Positions 23,392 to 31,952 of a stretch of 40,776 nucleotides of DNA are shown here, piece by piece; position 1 is the first letter of the stretch, and every line of letters starts with the position of its first letter. The notes under the pieces were generated by a model, which was not told the DNA's origin, made no database searches, and saw only the letters and a program-made list of their open reading frames with translations. The position numbers and the translations under genes were made by a program. The stretch comes from Nitrospira sp. CR1.3. Its GTDB lineage: Bacteria > Nitrospirota > Nitrospiria > Nitrospirales > Nitrospiraceae. Where the stretch lies: NCBI GenBank assembly GCA_014055525.1, contig WIAH01000024.1, positions 1 through 40,776 of the forward strand. Direction: 5' to 3'.

Positions 23392-24459
23392 ATGCCAGCT
23401 CTGCTCCGTTGTGTCATTCTCCTCGTGACCGTCGTCATGGCCATCGCGTCCCCGATTTCCATCGGGGCTCAACCCGAACCCGATCAGTCGCAGTCGAAGG
23501 ACGGAGCGGTTCGTCCCGGCACGAACGGAGACGCCGAGCGGGATCTGGTCCTGATCGATCCTACGGAAGGTCAAAATGAACCGGAGGATCGACTGGTCAT
23601 CCTTCCGGAAATCAAGCGGGATGGAGAGCGGTTCTTCCTCAGTTCGTTCAAGCTGCCTGACAAGCTCACCTTTGCCGGACAGACGATTCCGTTGGACAAC
23701 TGGCAGGTTCGTGAACGAATCGAATACGAGTTTTATCAATTCCTGGAAGACCAGGGAGAGAGCATTATCCTGGCCAAACGGACCGGGCGCTGTTTCCCGC
23801 CCGCCGAAAAGCAACTGGCCGAGGCCGGTCTGCCGGACGATCTCAAGTACATGCTGCTCGTCGAGAGCAAATGCATCGCGGCCGCCTATTCCAAGGCCAA
23901 AGCTTCCGGTCCCTGGCAGTTCATTCCTTCGACCGGCCGGCGGTACCGGCTCAAGAGCGATTCGGTTCGCGACGAACGAAGGAACTTGGAAATGTCGACC
24001 GAAGCTGCCGTAAAGTATCTCAAGTATCTGAAAGACTTCCAGCAGAATGACTGGTTCCTGGCTATGGCCTCGTACAACGCGGGAGAGGAGCGAATCCGTA
24101 AGCTGCTCAAGGAGCAGAAGATCACCGATTATTGGAGGATGCATGGCCCACGCGAAACCATGCGTTACGTTCCGAGGATCATTGCCGCCAAGGAAATTTA
24201 CTCGCAGCCCGAAAAATATCTTGGCTTGAGCAAGAAAGATCTCTACATCCCCCTGGAGACCGAAACGGTCACCGTCAACGTCAAAGATTCCCAGCGGGCG
24301 CTCGCCTCGATCGCCGAAGAGTTCGGGACCTATTACTTGGAGCTGAAGATGCTGAATCCCGAGTTCAAGAAGGATGTTCTCCCCCACGGGACCTACCAGA
24401 TTCGTGTGCCGCGCCAGAGCTGCCCCAGCCGGTGTTTCAAACAGGACAAGAACCCGTAA
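23392..24459 (+). CDS. Lytic transglycosylase, MltD-like (SLT domain)
   Basis: 355 residues, an exported enzyme cutting peptidoglycan glycan strands. ATG 23392 is preferred over 23368: it has GGAGG nine bases upstream and gives a clean signal peptide (MPALLRCVILLVTVVMAIAS). After a linker comes the SLT/GH23 domain: the catalytic glutamate in YMLLVESK, then AKASGPWQFIPSTGRRYRL and the AMASYNAGEERI motif. Residues after YVPRIIAAKEIYSQPEKY form a short C-terminal module that may be a degenerate LysM, ending with three cysteines. An MltD usually has clear LysM repeats; here they are not obvious. The glycerate kinase gene begins 13 bases after its stop. Confidence 0.88.
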   Translation: MPALLRCVILLVTVVMAIASPISIGAQPEPDQSQSKDGAVRPGTNGDAERDLVLIDPTEGQNEPEDRLVILPEIKRDGERFFLSSFKLPDKLTFAGQTIPLDNWQVRERIEYEFYQFLEDQGESIILAKRTGRCFPPAEKQLAEAGLPDDLKYMLLVESKCIAAAYSKAKASGPWQFIPSTGRRYRLKSDSVRDERRNLEMSTEAAVKYLKYLKDFQQNDWFLAMASYNAGEERIRKLLKEQKITDYWRMHGPRETMRYVPRIIAAKEIYSQPEKYLGLSKKDLYIPLETETVTVNVKDSQRALASIAEEFGTYYLELKMLNPEFKKDVLPHGTYQIRVPRQSCPSRCFKQDKNP

Positions 24460-24472
24460 ATAATAGTCGCTC

Positions 24473-25810
24473 ATGGCGATTCAGCTTCCCGCCTCTCCTG
24501 CCAGTCCTCTGTTGAAGAAACTGATCGGGCGGGCGCTGGATGCCGTGCAGGCCGGTGCTGCCCTGCGCCGAGCCGTCCGGAAACAGGGCGATGTGCTGGT
24601 AATCGGCACTCGCCGGTATGATCTGCGTCGCTATGAACGAATCGTCGTCATCGGCGCGGGAAAGGCGACGGCCTCCATGGCGTGCGCTCTGGAGCCGCTT
24701 CTCGGGAGCCGCTTGCAGAGCGGGTTCGTGATTGTGAAATACGGACACGCCGTCCCGACCAAACGTGTCGTCGTGGCAGAGGCCGGTCATCCTCTTCCTG
24801 ATCGGGCAGGCCTCTATGCCGCCCGCCGGTTGATGAGGGTGGCTTCTTCACTCTCCAAACGCGATCTCCTGATCGTCCTGCTTTCTGGTGGCGCCTCCAG
24901 CCTGATGCCTGCGCCGGCCCCGGGCATCAGCCTCCATGACAAGCTACGAGTCACGCAGCGGTTGCTCAAGAGCGGAGCGAGCATCCGTGAGATCAATACA
25001 GTTCGCAAGCATCTGTCGGCGCTCAAAGGAGGCCGCCTCGCCGAGTCAACGGACGCCACGATCGTGACACTGATCCTGTCGGATGTGCTGGGCGACGACG
25101 TCAGTTCCATCGCATCGGGGCCCACGGTTCCCGATCCGACCACCTATGCGGAAGCCATCGAATGTTTGAAGCGGTATCGTTTGTGGGCCGGGCTGCCGAG
25201 CGGAATTCGAAGGCACCTTAGCGGTGGCTTGCGCCGACTTGTCGGCGAAACGCCGAAACCGGGCGCCGCGCTGTTCCGTCGGGCGCATCATCACGTGATC
25301 GGAAACGGTGCGCTCGCCGTTGCTGCGACCGCGCGCGCCGCTCGTGAGGCCGGCCTGATGACCGTTGTCCATTCGACGACGTTGACCGGCGAGGCCGGTC
25401 CGGCAGGGGCACGACTTGGAGCGATGGCTGCAGGCATTTTGCGGCGAGGCAAACCGGCGCGCAGACCCTGCTGCATTGTTGCAGGGGGAGAGACGACTGT
25501 GACGGTGAGAGGAAAGGGAAGGGGAGGGCGCGCGCAGGAATTCGCCGTTGCCGCTGCCAAGGTCATCGCCGGCATGAGGCATGTCTGGGTTGCAGCTGTC
25601 GGAACAGACGGCACCGACGGCCCCACCGACGTCGCTGGGGCAGTTGTAGACGGCGGGACGCTGAGCCGCGCGAAGCAGATGGGAGTCGATCTCGACGCCG
25701 CGCTGAAGAAGAACAACACCTATCCTGCCCTGAAGAAACTTCGCGCCCACATCAAGACAGGACCGACCGGGACGAACGTAAACGACCTTTACCTTCTCCT
25801 CATGCTCTAG
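24473..25810 (+). CDS. gckA: Glycerate 2-kinase, MOFRL family
   Basis: 445 residues, phosphorylating D-glycerate to 2-phosphoglycerate. The N-terminal domain has VVIGAGKATASMACALE, LSGGASSLMPAPAPGISL and INTVRKHLSALKGGRLA; the C-terminal MOFRL domain has VAGGETTVTVRGKGRGGRAQEF, GTDGTDGPTDVAGAVVDG and PTGTNVNDLYLLL. All are signatures of the GckA/TtuD type of glycerate kinase. The gene lies 14 bases upstream of the PEP-synthase-like gene; 2-phosphoglycerate becomes PEP in one enolase step, so the pair may connect glycerate to PEP. Confidence 0.93.
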   Translation: MAIQLPASPASPLLKKLIGRALDAVQAGAALRRAVRKQGDVLVIGTRRYDLRRYERIVVIGAGKATASMACALEPLLGSRLQSGFVIVKYGHAVPTKRVVVAEAGHPLPDRAGLYAARRLMRVASSLSKRDLLIVLLSGGASSLMPAPAPGISLHDKLRVTQRLLKSGASIREINTVRKHLSALKGGRLAESTDATIVTLILSDVLGDDVSSIASGPTVPDPTTYAEAIECLKRYRLWAGLPSGIRRHLSGGLRRLVGETPKPGAALFRRAHHHVIGNGALAVAATARAAREAGLMTVVHSTTLTGEAGPAGARLGAMAAGILRRGKPARRPCCIVAGGETTVTVRGKGRGGRAQEFAVAAAKVIAGMRHVWVAAVGTDGTDGPTDVAGAVVDGGTLSRAKQMGVDLDAALKKNNTYPALKKLRAHIKTGPTGTNVNDLYLLLML

Positions 25811-25811
25811 C

Positions 25812-25817
25812 TACTAT
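25812..25817 (+). promoter_or_regulatory. Possible leaderless -10 of the PEP-synthase-like gene
   Basis: TACTAT ends seven bases before the ATG at 25825 and there is no Shine-Dalgarno sequence. The -35 (TTACCT near 25789) is poor and lies within the glycerate kinase gene, so this could also be chance. Confidence 0.35.
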
Positions 25818-25824
25818 CCCCTTC

Positions 25825-28455
25825 ATGTCTGTTCCGCTGATTCTTCCATTGCAGGACTGCATGGATCCGACGCTTGTCGGAGGAAAGGCCGCCGGGCTGG
25901 CCCGCCTTCTTGCCGGTGGATTTCCCGTTCCTCCCGGGGTCTGCGTCACGGCGGAGGCCTATCGGCAGAGCCTTCAAGAGCGGGGCTTCTCGGTGAACGA
26001 TCGCTGGCGCATGGTCAGCCGGGCAGCCGGGCCGGAGCGGACAAATGCGCTGGAGGAATGTCGGACACTGATTGGGAAGTCGGATGTCTCGCGGCTCACG
26101 ACGCAATGTCTGGATCTGATCGCCGAGTTCTCGGTTGCCTCGCAGGGGCGATGGGCCGTCCGGTCTTCTGCGACAAACGAAGATACAGGACGGGCCAGCT
26201 TTGCCGGCATGTACCGGACGCATCTCGGCGTCGCGTCTTCAGACCTCGAGAGAGCTGTTAGAGCCCTTTGGGCATCGGTCTGGGAGGAGCGGGTGCTGCA
26301 ATATGCGCTGCAGGCGCCTCAGCCGGCCGATGTTCCTGCCATGGCTGTCGTGATCCAGCCGATGCTGAATGTCTCCGCCGCCGGTGTCGCCTATTCGATT
26401 CATCCTGTCACGGGAAGATTCAGCCAGATCGTTATCGATGCAGTGCCGGGCTTGGCAGCGCCTCTTGTCGAGGGGCGCGTCACGCCGGACCAGTATGTCG
26501 TGGAGACGAACGACCGGGGAGAGGCGGGAAGCATCATCGCGCGTATGATCGCGGAAAAGTCGGAGAGGTTGTCGGTCGCTGAAGAGGGACTGCGCACCGA
26601 ACCGATCAGCGAGGAAGGACGAAGTCAGCCCTCGCTCACGGACGATCAGGTGATGGCACTGGCGCGCCTGACAAAACGGATTGAGCAGACCTTTCGCTAT
26701 CCGGTCGATATCGAGTGGGCCCTCGACGCGCAACAGCTGTGGGTGCTCCAGGCCAGGCCGATTACGGCAATTCGGGCTTCCTCGGATCTGACGAACGATG
26801 GGTGCGAATGGTCGCGGGCCAATTTTAAGGAAACGATGCCGGAGGTCCCGAGTCCCTTGGGCCTGTCGTTTCTCGAATATTTCATGCAGGCCTATATCAT
26901 CGACCACTATCGACGGTTGGGGTGCCGGATTCCCGAGGGGCTCGATTCGGTCCGGACTCTCTATGGACGGCCGTACATCAATGTGACGCTGTTCCATAGT
27001 CTCGTCGGGCAGCTCGGCGGAGAGCCGTCGTTGAACGTCGAGCAAATGGGCGGAGAGCCGCTGCGCACGAAACCGTCGTTCGCCAGGCTCGGATGGCCCG
27101 CGTACTTCCGCGCAGGCTGGCTGCTGCTGCGCGAAATGAGACGGGTCACGAAGTCGGGGCCCCTCTGGTTCACGGAGATGAAGCAACTGGCTTCCACCTA
27201 TCATCCGGACAGAATCCGGCATTGGCCACTCGACGAGCTTGGAAAGCACCTCGATGAGCTCGGGCGCTGGCTTGACCGCCGCGAGGTGACGTTTGGTATC
27301 GCCGGAGGAGTGGGACAATGTCTGCAAACCTTCAGTCTCCTCCTCCCTCGTTGGCTCGGCGCGGACTGGAGAAGCCTGCTCAACTCGGCGTTACAAGGAG
27401 AAGGGACCGTCGTCAGCGCACAGCAGATCCTACAATTGGCCGATGTGGCTCAAATTGCGCGACAGGATGACATGGTGTTTCATGGCTTGCTGTCGGAGGG
27501 ATGGGACCTGGCGGCGCTGCGGCGGCTTGCGCCGCGCGCTGAGTTTCTTGCCTCGTTCGATCGATATTTGGAGGATTTCGGCCACCGAGGAGCCGGCGAG
27601 TCCGATATCATGTCTCCGCGGTTTTCCGATCAACCCGATACGTTACTCGATGTCATACGAGCTCAGCTGCGCGGGCCCGCCTCCCGTCCGGACGAGATTC
27701 TGAATCGGCAACGGGCGACGCGGGCCGTCGCCTTGACTTCCATCAGAAGTCGATTCGGTTGGCGGCTCGATCGCTGGTTGGTCTTTCGCTGGTGGTACCG
27801 GAGGCTCTGCCGATTTTTCGCGCTTCGTGAAGCGAACCGGCATCACCTGATGTATTACTCGACGGCGGCGAGGAACCTGTTGTTGTGTTTCGGTGAGCGC
27901 CTGGTCGAGCGCGGCATATTTCAATCGCGGGAGGACGTCTTCTATCTCACCTTGGCGGAGAGAGCCTCTCTGCTCTCCAGTGTCGAGCATGACTGGCGGG
28001 GGTTGGTGCAGGCCCGGAGGAGCGAACGAGACCGTTGGCTGAGCGAGAAAGTTCCCGACACGATCAGAGACTGGAGCGAAGCGACTCGCCATGGGGAAAA
28101 GTCGACCCTTCGCCGATTCGATGGCCAACTTCGCGGCATTCCCATCAGCGCCGGCAAGGCTGTCGGTCCGGCGCGCCTGGTTCGATCGACGACCGACTGG
28201 GGGAAAATCCGGGCAGGCGACATCATTGTAGCTCCGGTCATTGATCCCGGCATGGCGCCGCTCTTCGTGGTTGCAGCGGGGATAGTGGTCGAGATGGGAG
28301 GAACCTTGTCGCATGGGGCCATCATCGCGCGGGAGTATGGGTTGCCGGCTGTGGCCAATGTCCATCAGGTCATGAGTCTATTGAAGGACGGCGAACAGAT
28401 ACAGTTGGATGCCGGTTCCGGAGAAGTGCGCAGAGGAAGTACTTCGGGAAACTGA
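25825..28455 (+). CDS. PEP synthase / rifampin-phosphotransferase-like three-domain enzyme
   Basis: 876 residues. The N-terminal ATP-grasp domain (about 1-315) has VGGKAAGLARLLAGGFPVPPG, AVRSSATNEDTGRASFAGMY and the closing IEWALDAQQLWVLQARPI. A middle domain of some 450 residues (starting CEWSRANFKETMPEVPSPLG, ending REDVFYLTLAE) resembles the substrate domain of the rifampin phosphotransferase group rather than the PEP-binding barrel of PpsA. The C-terminal swivelling domain has the phospho-histidine, GGTLSHGAIIAREYGLPAV, with His830. Length matches RPH proteins (about 865). Such proteins phosphorylate a substrate with ATP, via the histidine, releasing AMP and phosphate. Which substrate is used here is unknown; the neighbour suggests a three-carbon acid, but rifamycin-type compounds cannot be excluded. 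Confidence 0.85.
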   Translation: MSVPLILPLQDCMDPTLVGGKAAGLARLLAGGFPVPPGVCVTAEAYRQSLQERGFSVNDRWRMVSRAAGPERTNALEECRTLIGKSDVSRLTTQCLDLIAEFSVASQGRWAVRSSATNEDTGRASFAGMYRTHLGVASSDLERAVRALWASVWEERVLQYALQAPQPADVPAMAVVIQPMLNVSAAGVAYSIHPVTGRFSQIVIDAVPGLAAPLVEGRVTPDQYVVETNDRGEAGSIIARMIAEKSERLSVAEEGLRTEPISEEGRSQPSLTDDQVMALARLTKRIEQTFRYPVDIEWALDAQQLWVLQARPITAIRASSDLTNDGCEWSRANFKETMPEVPSPLGLSFLEYFMQAYIIDHYRRLGCRIPEGLDSVRTLYGRPYINVTLFHSLVGQLGGEPSLNVEQMGGEPLRTKPSFARLGWPAYFRAGWLLLREMRRVTKSGPLWFTEMKQLASTYHPDRIRHWPLDELGKHLDELGRWLDRREVTFGIAGGVGQCLQTFSLLLPRWLGADWRSLLNSALQGEGTVVSAQQILQLADVAQIARQDDMVFHGLLSEGWDLAALRRLAPRAEFLASFDRYLEDFGHRGAGESDIMSPRFSDQPDTLLDVIRAQLRGPASRPDEILNRQRATRAVALTSIRSRFGWRLDRWLVFRWWYRRLCRFFALREANRHHLMYYSTAARNLLLCFGERLVERGIFQSREDVFYLTLAERASLLSSVEHDWRGLVQARRSERDRWLSEKVPDTIRDWSEATRHGEKSTLRRFDGQLRGIPISAGKAVGPARLVRSTTDWGKIRAGDIIVAPVIDPGMAPLFVVAAGIVVEMGGTLSHGAIIAREYGLPAVANVHQVMSLLKDGEQIQLDAGSGEVRRGSTSGN

Positions 28456-28505
28456 CGGCTCCCGACCAAAAACTCCTAGAGCCGAACGACTCTAGACCAA
28501 TGTGC

Positions 28506-28534
28506 TTGACCTTTTCAGAAAAATTACGTACTCT
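28506..28534 (+). promoter_or_regulatory. rmuC promoter
   Basis: TTGACC (28506-28511), a 17-base spacer and TACTCT (28529-28534). It stands in an AT-rich part of the gap between the PEP-synthase-like gene and rmuC and gives a leader of about 75 bases. Confidence 0.55.
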
Positions 28535-28616
28535 CCAAAAAAGTTCCTCTCTTCATTCCAGTTACACCCGACATGTGATCGAATCATGTTCATTGTGATG
28601 GCACGGATCACGATCG

Positions 28617-30008
28617 ATGATTGAGAGCACCGCTTTTAGTCTGGGTCTCCTTGCCGGCATCCTTCTCGGGGCCGTTATCGTCGGATTTTCAGTCGCAATA
28701 AGGCTCCGCACACGATTCCATACGCAACTGTTTACGGCGGGAGAGCGCGCCCAGCACGCCGAGACCTTGGCAGAGGAACTCCGTCGCCAACTCGACAATT
28801 CGCGCGGCGAACGTGATCGTCTCGGACAAGAAGTGTACGACCTGTCACGATCCTGCGCGGTAGCGGAAACGCAGGCGGCCGAGACGGTGAAGCACGCTGA
28901 GGAGCAGAAGGCGCTTCTTGCAAAGGCGCGCCAGGAGCTGGCCGAGGCCTTCCGGGCCCTTTCCGGGGAGGCGCTCAAGCAGAATAGCGAAGCCTTCCTC
29001 AACCTGGCCAAGACGTCGTTTCAGACGCTCCAGGCGGAAGCCAAGGGGGATCTCGCTCAACGACAGCAGGCCATCGATGAGTTGGTCAAGCCGTTGACGG
29101 AATCGCTGCATCGATATGACGAACAATTGCGCCACCTGGAGCAATCCCGGCAGGCCGCCTACGGAGGGCTCGACCAACACTTAAAATCGCTCGCAGAATC
29201 GCAGCAGCGATTGCAGCAGGAAACCGGCAATTTGGTGAACGCCCTGCGCGCTCCGGCGATACGCGGTCGCTGGGGGGAAATCACGCTCAAGCGAGTCGCG
29301 GAATTGGCCGGTATGGTGGCGCACTGCGACTTTGTTGAGCAGGAATCGGTAACGGTGGAGGAGGGGCGTCTTCGTCCCGACATGGTGGTGCAGCTTCCCG
29401 GCGGACGCCAGATCATCGTCGATGCCAAGACCGTGCTGGCCGGATATTTAGACGCTCACGAGGCGTCCAGCGAAGAACAACGCTTGGACGGTCTCCGGCG
29501 CCACTCCGCGCAAGTGCGGTCTCGCATGGATCAACTGAGCCTCAAGGCTTATTGGAGCCAGTTCGAGCAGGCGCCTGAGTTCGTCGTCCTCTTTCTCCCC
29601 GGCGAACAGTTTCTCGGCGCCGCCCTCGAACAGGATCCCCGGCTTATCGAAGACGGGTTCGCCCAGGGTGTCGTCTTGGCAACCCCCACCACGCTCATGG
29701 CGCTCCTGCGGGCCGTCGCCTACGGCTGGCGTCAGGAACGACTGACCGCGCATGCAGAGGAAGCGGGACGATTGGGCAAGGACCTGTATGAGCGCATGGC
29801 AATATTGGCCGAGCATCTGAATGATGTCGGACAGGCCTTGGGCAAGAGCGTGCTGGCCTATAACAAAGCGGTCGGCTCGTTGGAAACGAGGATCTTACCT
29901 GCCGCGCGCCGGTTCAAAGAACTCGGTGTCTCAACGGATAGGGACATTCCCCCGTTAGGGCCGGTCGAAGTCGTGTCCCGCAGGGCGTTGCCGCATGACG
30001 AGGAGTGA
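28617..30008 (+). CDS. rmuC: DNA recombination protein RmuC
   Basis: 463 residues. An N-terminal hydrophobic helix (LGLLAGILLGAVIVGFSV) is followed by a long coiled coil (about 40-200, rich in Glu, Gln and Leu) and the RmuC nuclease-like domain, seen in RGRWGEITLKRVAELAGM, RPDMVVQLPGGRQIIVDAK and PEFVVLFLPGEQFLGAAL. RmuC limits DNA inversions at short inverted repeats in E. coli; the window has several long imperfect inverted repeats, though no link can be shown. There is no strong Shine-Dalgarno sequence. The MazG-like gene follows after ten bases. Confidence 0.93.
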   Translation: MIESTAFSLGLLAGILLGAVIVGFSVAIRLRTRFHTQLFTAGERAQHAETLAEELRRQLDNSRGERDRLGQEVYDLSRSCAVAETQAAETVKHAEEQKALLAKARQELAEAFRALSGEALKQNSEAFLNLAKTSFQTLQAEAKGDLAQRQQAIDELVKPLTESLHRYDEQLRHLEQSRQAAYGGLDQHLKSLAESQQRLQQETGNLVNALRAPAIRGRWGEITLKRVAELAGMVAHCDFVEQESVTVEEGRLRPDMVVQLPGGRQIIVDAKTVLAGYLDAHEASSEEQRLDGLRRHSAQVRSRMDQLSLKAYWSQFEQAPEFVVLFLPGEQFLGAALEQDPRLIEDGFAQGVVLATPTTLMALLRAVAYGWRQERLTAHAEEAGRLGKDLYERMAILAEHLNDVGQALGKSVLAYNKAVGSLETRILPAARRFKELGVSTDRDIPPLGPVEVVSRRALPHDEE

Positions 30009-30018
30009 GGAAGGCTCG

Positions 30019-30450
30019 ATGAACGATCCCCAGGCGATGGTGGAAGCATTTCACCGCACGTTCGATATCGTCGTCAATCCCGCCCCCACGCCAATCGATA
30101 GCGACACAAGGACGCTGCGCCTCCGCCTGATCCAGGAAGAATTCGATGAACTCAGAGAAGCCATGGCGAACGATGACTTGCCTTCGATCGCCAAAGAAAT
30201 GGCCGACCTGCTCTATGTCGTCTATGGAACCGCCGTGTCCTACGGCATCGATATGGCCCCGGTCTTTCGGGAAGTCCATCGTTCGAACATGAGCAAGGTG
30301 GGAGGCTATAAGCGGGAGGACGGCAAGTGGATCAAACCCGCCACATATTCTCCCGCCCACATCGCCCCGATTCTGGCCGGACAGGGAGCAGAATGCTGCG
30401 CGGCGGTAGAATATCAGAGTGCAGCCGAGGAGGTTCGCCGATCGGGATGA
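30019..30450 (+). CDS. MazG/PRA-PH-like nucleotide pyrophosphohydrolase
   Basis: 143 residues, an all-alpha NTP pyrophosphohydrolase. The metal-binding pattern is visible as LIQEEFDELREAM (E-E-x-x-E), then EMADLLYVVYG (E-x-x-D) and SNMSKVGG with the phosphate-binding lysine. The family cleaves nucleotides such as dCTP, dUTP or phosphoribosyl-ATP; which one is not set by sequence. ATG 30019 was chosen because AGGAAG lies just upstream; ATG 29995 overlaps rmuC. The final TGA overlaps the next start (ATGA at 30447-30450). Confidence 0.8.
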   Translation: MNDPQAMVEAFHRTFDIVVNPAPTPIDSDTRTLRLRLIQEEFDELREAMANDDLPSIAKEMADLLYVVYGTAVSYGIDMAPVFREVHRSNMSKVGGYKREDGKWIKPATYSPAHIAPILAGQGAECCAAVEYQSAAEEVRRSG

Positions 30451-30956
30451 AAACCCTGCACTGTCCAAATTGCGGTACCCCGTTCGTTCGTGTGACGTCG
30501 AACGAAGGAACGGTCGAGCGTCTCTTGAGCCGCTTCAATATGCTTCCCTTCAGATGCCAGTTATGCACGAATCGATTCCGCGCTTTTTATTCCGGAGCCA
30601 GGCAAAGCACGCAGGCGTTTGACCGGCGCCAGTTCAAGCGGCTTCCGGCTTCGATTGAAGCTCAAGTGCTCGACGATAAACAATTGCCCTTCACCAACCG
30701 GATCACCGACATCTCGATGGACGGCTGCACGCTCATGATGACCGGATTATCCAAGGGCGCGTTTTTGGAATTAGTGCTCAAGCCGACCTCGGAGAACGAA
30801 GAGATCCGAATTGAGACGGCCATGGTCTGTTCCGTACATCCCACGTCGGTCGGTCTCCGGTTTCTCGAAGTCGACGAGCCTGATAAGCGGCGTCTCAGTC
30901 AGGTCGTCCTCGGGCTGCTGGTGAGCCAGAGCCACCATCCCGCCCCAAACGCTTGA
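30447..30956 (+). CDS. Zinc-ribbon plus PilZ-domain protein
   Basis: 169 residues. The N-terminal ribbon has Cys6/Cys9 (CPNCG) and Cys37/Cys40 (CQLC). The C-terminal PilZ domain carries the R-rich box in FDRRQFKRLPASIE and DISMDG near residue 90, then SVGLRFLEVDEPDKRRL. PilZ domains bind cyclic di-GMP; zinc ribbon plus PilZ is a recurring combination. It is coupled by ATGA to the MazG-like gene, so signal and nucleotide clean-up are made together. A 124-bp palindromic repeat starts directly after its stop. Confidence 0.85.
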   Translation: MKTLHCPNCGTPFVRVTSNEGTVERLLSRFNMLPFRCQLCTNRFRAFYSGARQSTQAFDRRQFKRLPASIEAQVLDDKQLPFTNRITDISMDGCTLMMTGLSKGAFLELVLKPTSENEEIRIETAMVCSVHPTSVGLRFLEVDEPDKRRLSQVVLGLLVSQSHHPAPNA

Positions 30957-31080
30957 CCGGATTGCTGAAAAATCCCTCCAGCGTCGTTCTCACATCGCTC
31001 CAGTCCTCCACGTACCAAAATCGCACGCGTCGGACTTTCTCTCGTTGCGGCCTTGCTGGACGGGATTTTTGAGCATCCGG
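30957..31080. repeat. 124-bp palindromic intergenic element (REP/MITE-like)
   Basis: The outer ends match as an inverted pair (CCGGAT at 30957-30962, and ATCCGG at 31075-31080). Inside, AAAAATCCCTCCAGC (30968-30982) pairs with GCTGGACGGGATTTTT (31055-31070) with a single bulged base. The whole unit starts on the base after the PilZ stop and ends nine bases before the panC stop. The sequence, including CGTTCTCACATCGCTCC and CGTTGCGGCCTTGCTGGA, resembles an abundant intergenic repeat I remember from Nitrospira genomes. As RNA it would form a long hairpin ending in U-rich sequence on both strands, so it may also terminate both converging transcripts. Confidence 0.75.
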
Positions 31081-31088
31081 CAGATGGT

Positions 31089-31952
31089 TCAGCTTCGCTT
31101 CCTCGTCGGGACCGATACCGTAATATTGTCGATCAGCCGCACTGATCCAATCCGAGCAGCGCCGAGCAAGACGGCAGACCGAACGATCTTAGAGAGCGGT
31201 TCGAGCGACGCCACGTCGCAGACGGCCAGATACTCCACTTGGATGACCGGTTCCTGTTTCATGATCTGCTTCATGATCCGGTTGACCTTCCCACCGTCCC
31301 GCAAGCCTCCCAGGATAGCCTGTCGCCCGGCTGACAAAGCCCGGTACAAAATCGGGGCGCGCCGCCGCTGATCGGGAGAGAGATAGACATTGCGGGAGCT
31401 CATGGCGAGTCCATCCTCTTCGCGGACAGTCGGTCGAACGTCCAGTTCGATCCCAAGGTTCAAATCGGCGATGAGTTGCCTCACCAACGCGGCCTGCTGG
31501 TAGTCCTTTTGCCCGAATGCGGTCAGATGCGGTCGCACAATGCCGAACAGTTTTGCGACAACCGTGGCGACTCCGCCGAAATGGTGAGGTCTGGCCGCTC
31601 CTTCCCAGCGTCTGGCGATGTCCGGCACGGAGACCGTCGTCTGGAATCCCTCCGGATACATGGCTGAAGCGGTCGGTTCAAAGCACGCATCGACGCCTTC
31701 GGTCCGGCAAAGCATCCGGTCTCGCGCGATCTGGCGCGGGTACGTCGTCAGATCTTCCTTCGGTCCGAACTGAGTCGGGTTTACGAAGATACTCACTGCG
31801 AGGGCGTCGCAACGCAAGCGGATGTCGCGGATCAGCGCCCGATGGCCGTCATGCAGCGCCCCCATTGTGGGCACAAGTCCGATCGTCACGCCTTCACGGC
31901 GGAGCTGATCGCTCCAGGCGGTCATCGCGCGAGGAGATCGAATGATTTTCAT
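31089..31952 (-). CDS. panC: Pantothenate synthetase
   Basis: 287 residues, joining pantoate and beta-alanine with ATP in the coenzyme A pathway. Motifs are LVPTMGALHDGHRALI (the HIGH-like motif), SIFVNPTQFGPKEDL, FGQKDYQQAALVRQ and the KMSKS-like SSRNVYLS. The ATG at 31952 overlaps the folK stop as ATGA, which fixes this start and makes the two genes a translational unit; ATG 31973 lies inside folK. Length is normal. Confidence 0.95.
   Translation of the reverse strand: MKIIRSPRAMTAWSDQLRREGVTIGLVPTMGALHDGHRALIRDIRLRCDALAVSIFVNPTQFGPKEDLTTYPRQIARDRMLCRTEGVDACFEPTASAMYPEGFQTTVSVPDIARRWEGAARPHHFGGVATVVAKLFGIVRPHLTAFGQKDYQQAALVRQLIADLNLGIELDVRPTVREEDGLAMSSRNVYLSPDQRRRAPILYRALSAGRQAILGGLRDGGKVNRIMKQIMKQEPVIQVEYLAVCDVASLEPLSKIVRSAVLLGAARIGSVRLIDNITVSVPTRKRS

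Noticed and set aside
25825..28455. Calling the large enzyme a rifampin-resistance gene
   Set aside because: The domain order and length fit, but the substrate domain cannot be assigned from sequence, and many RPH-like proteins have no link to rifamycins.
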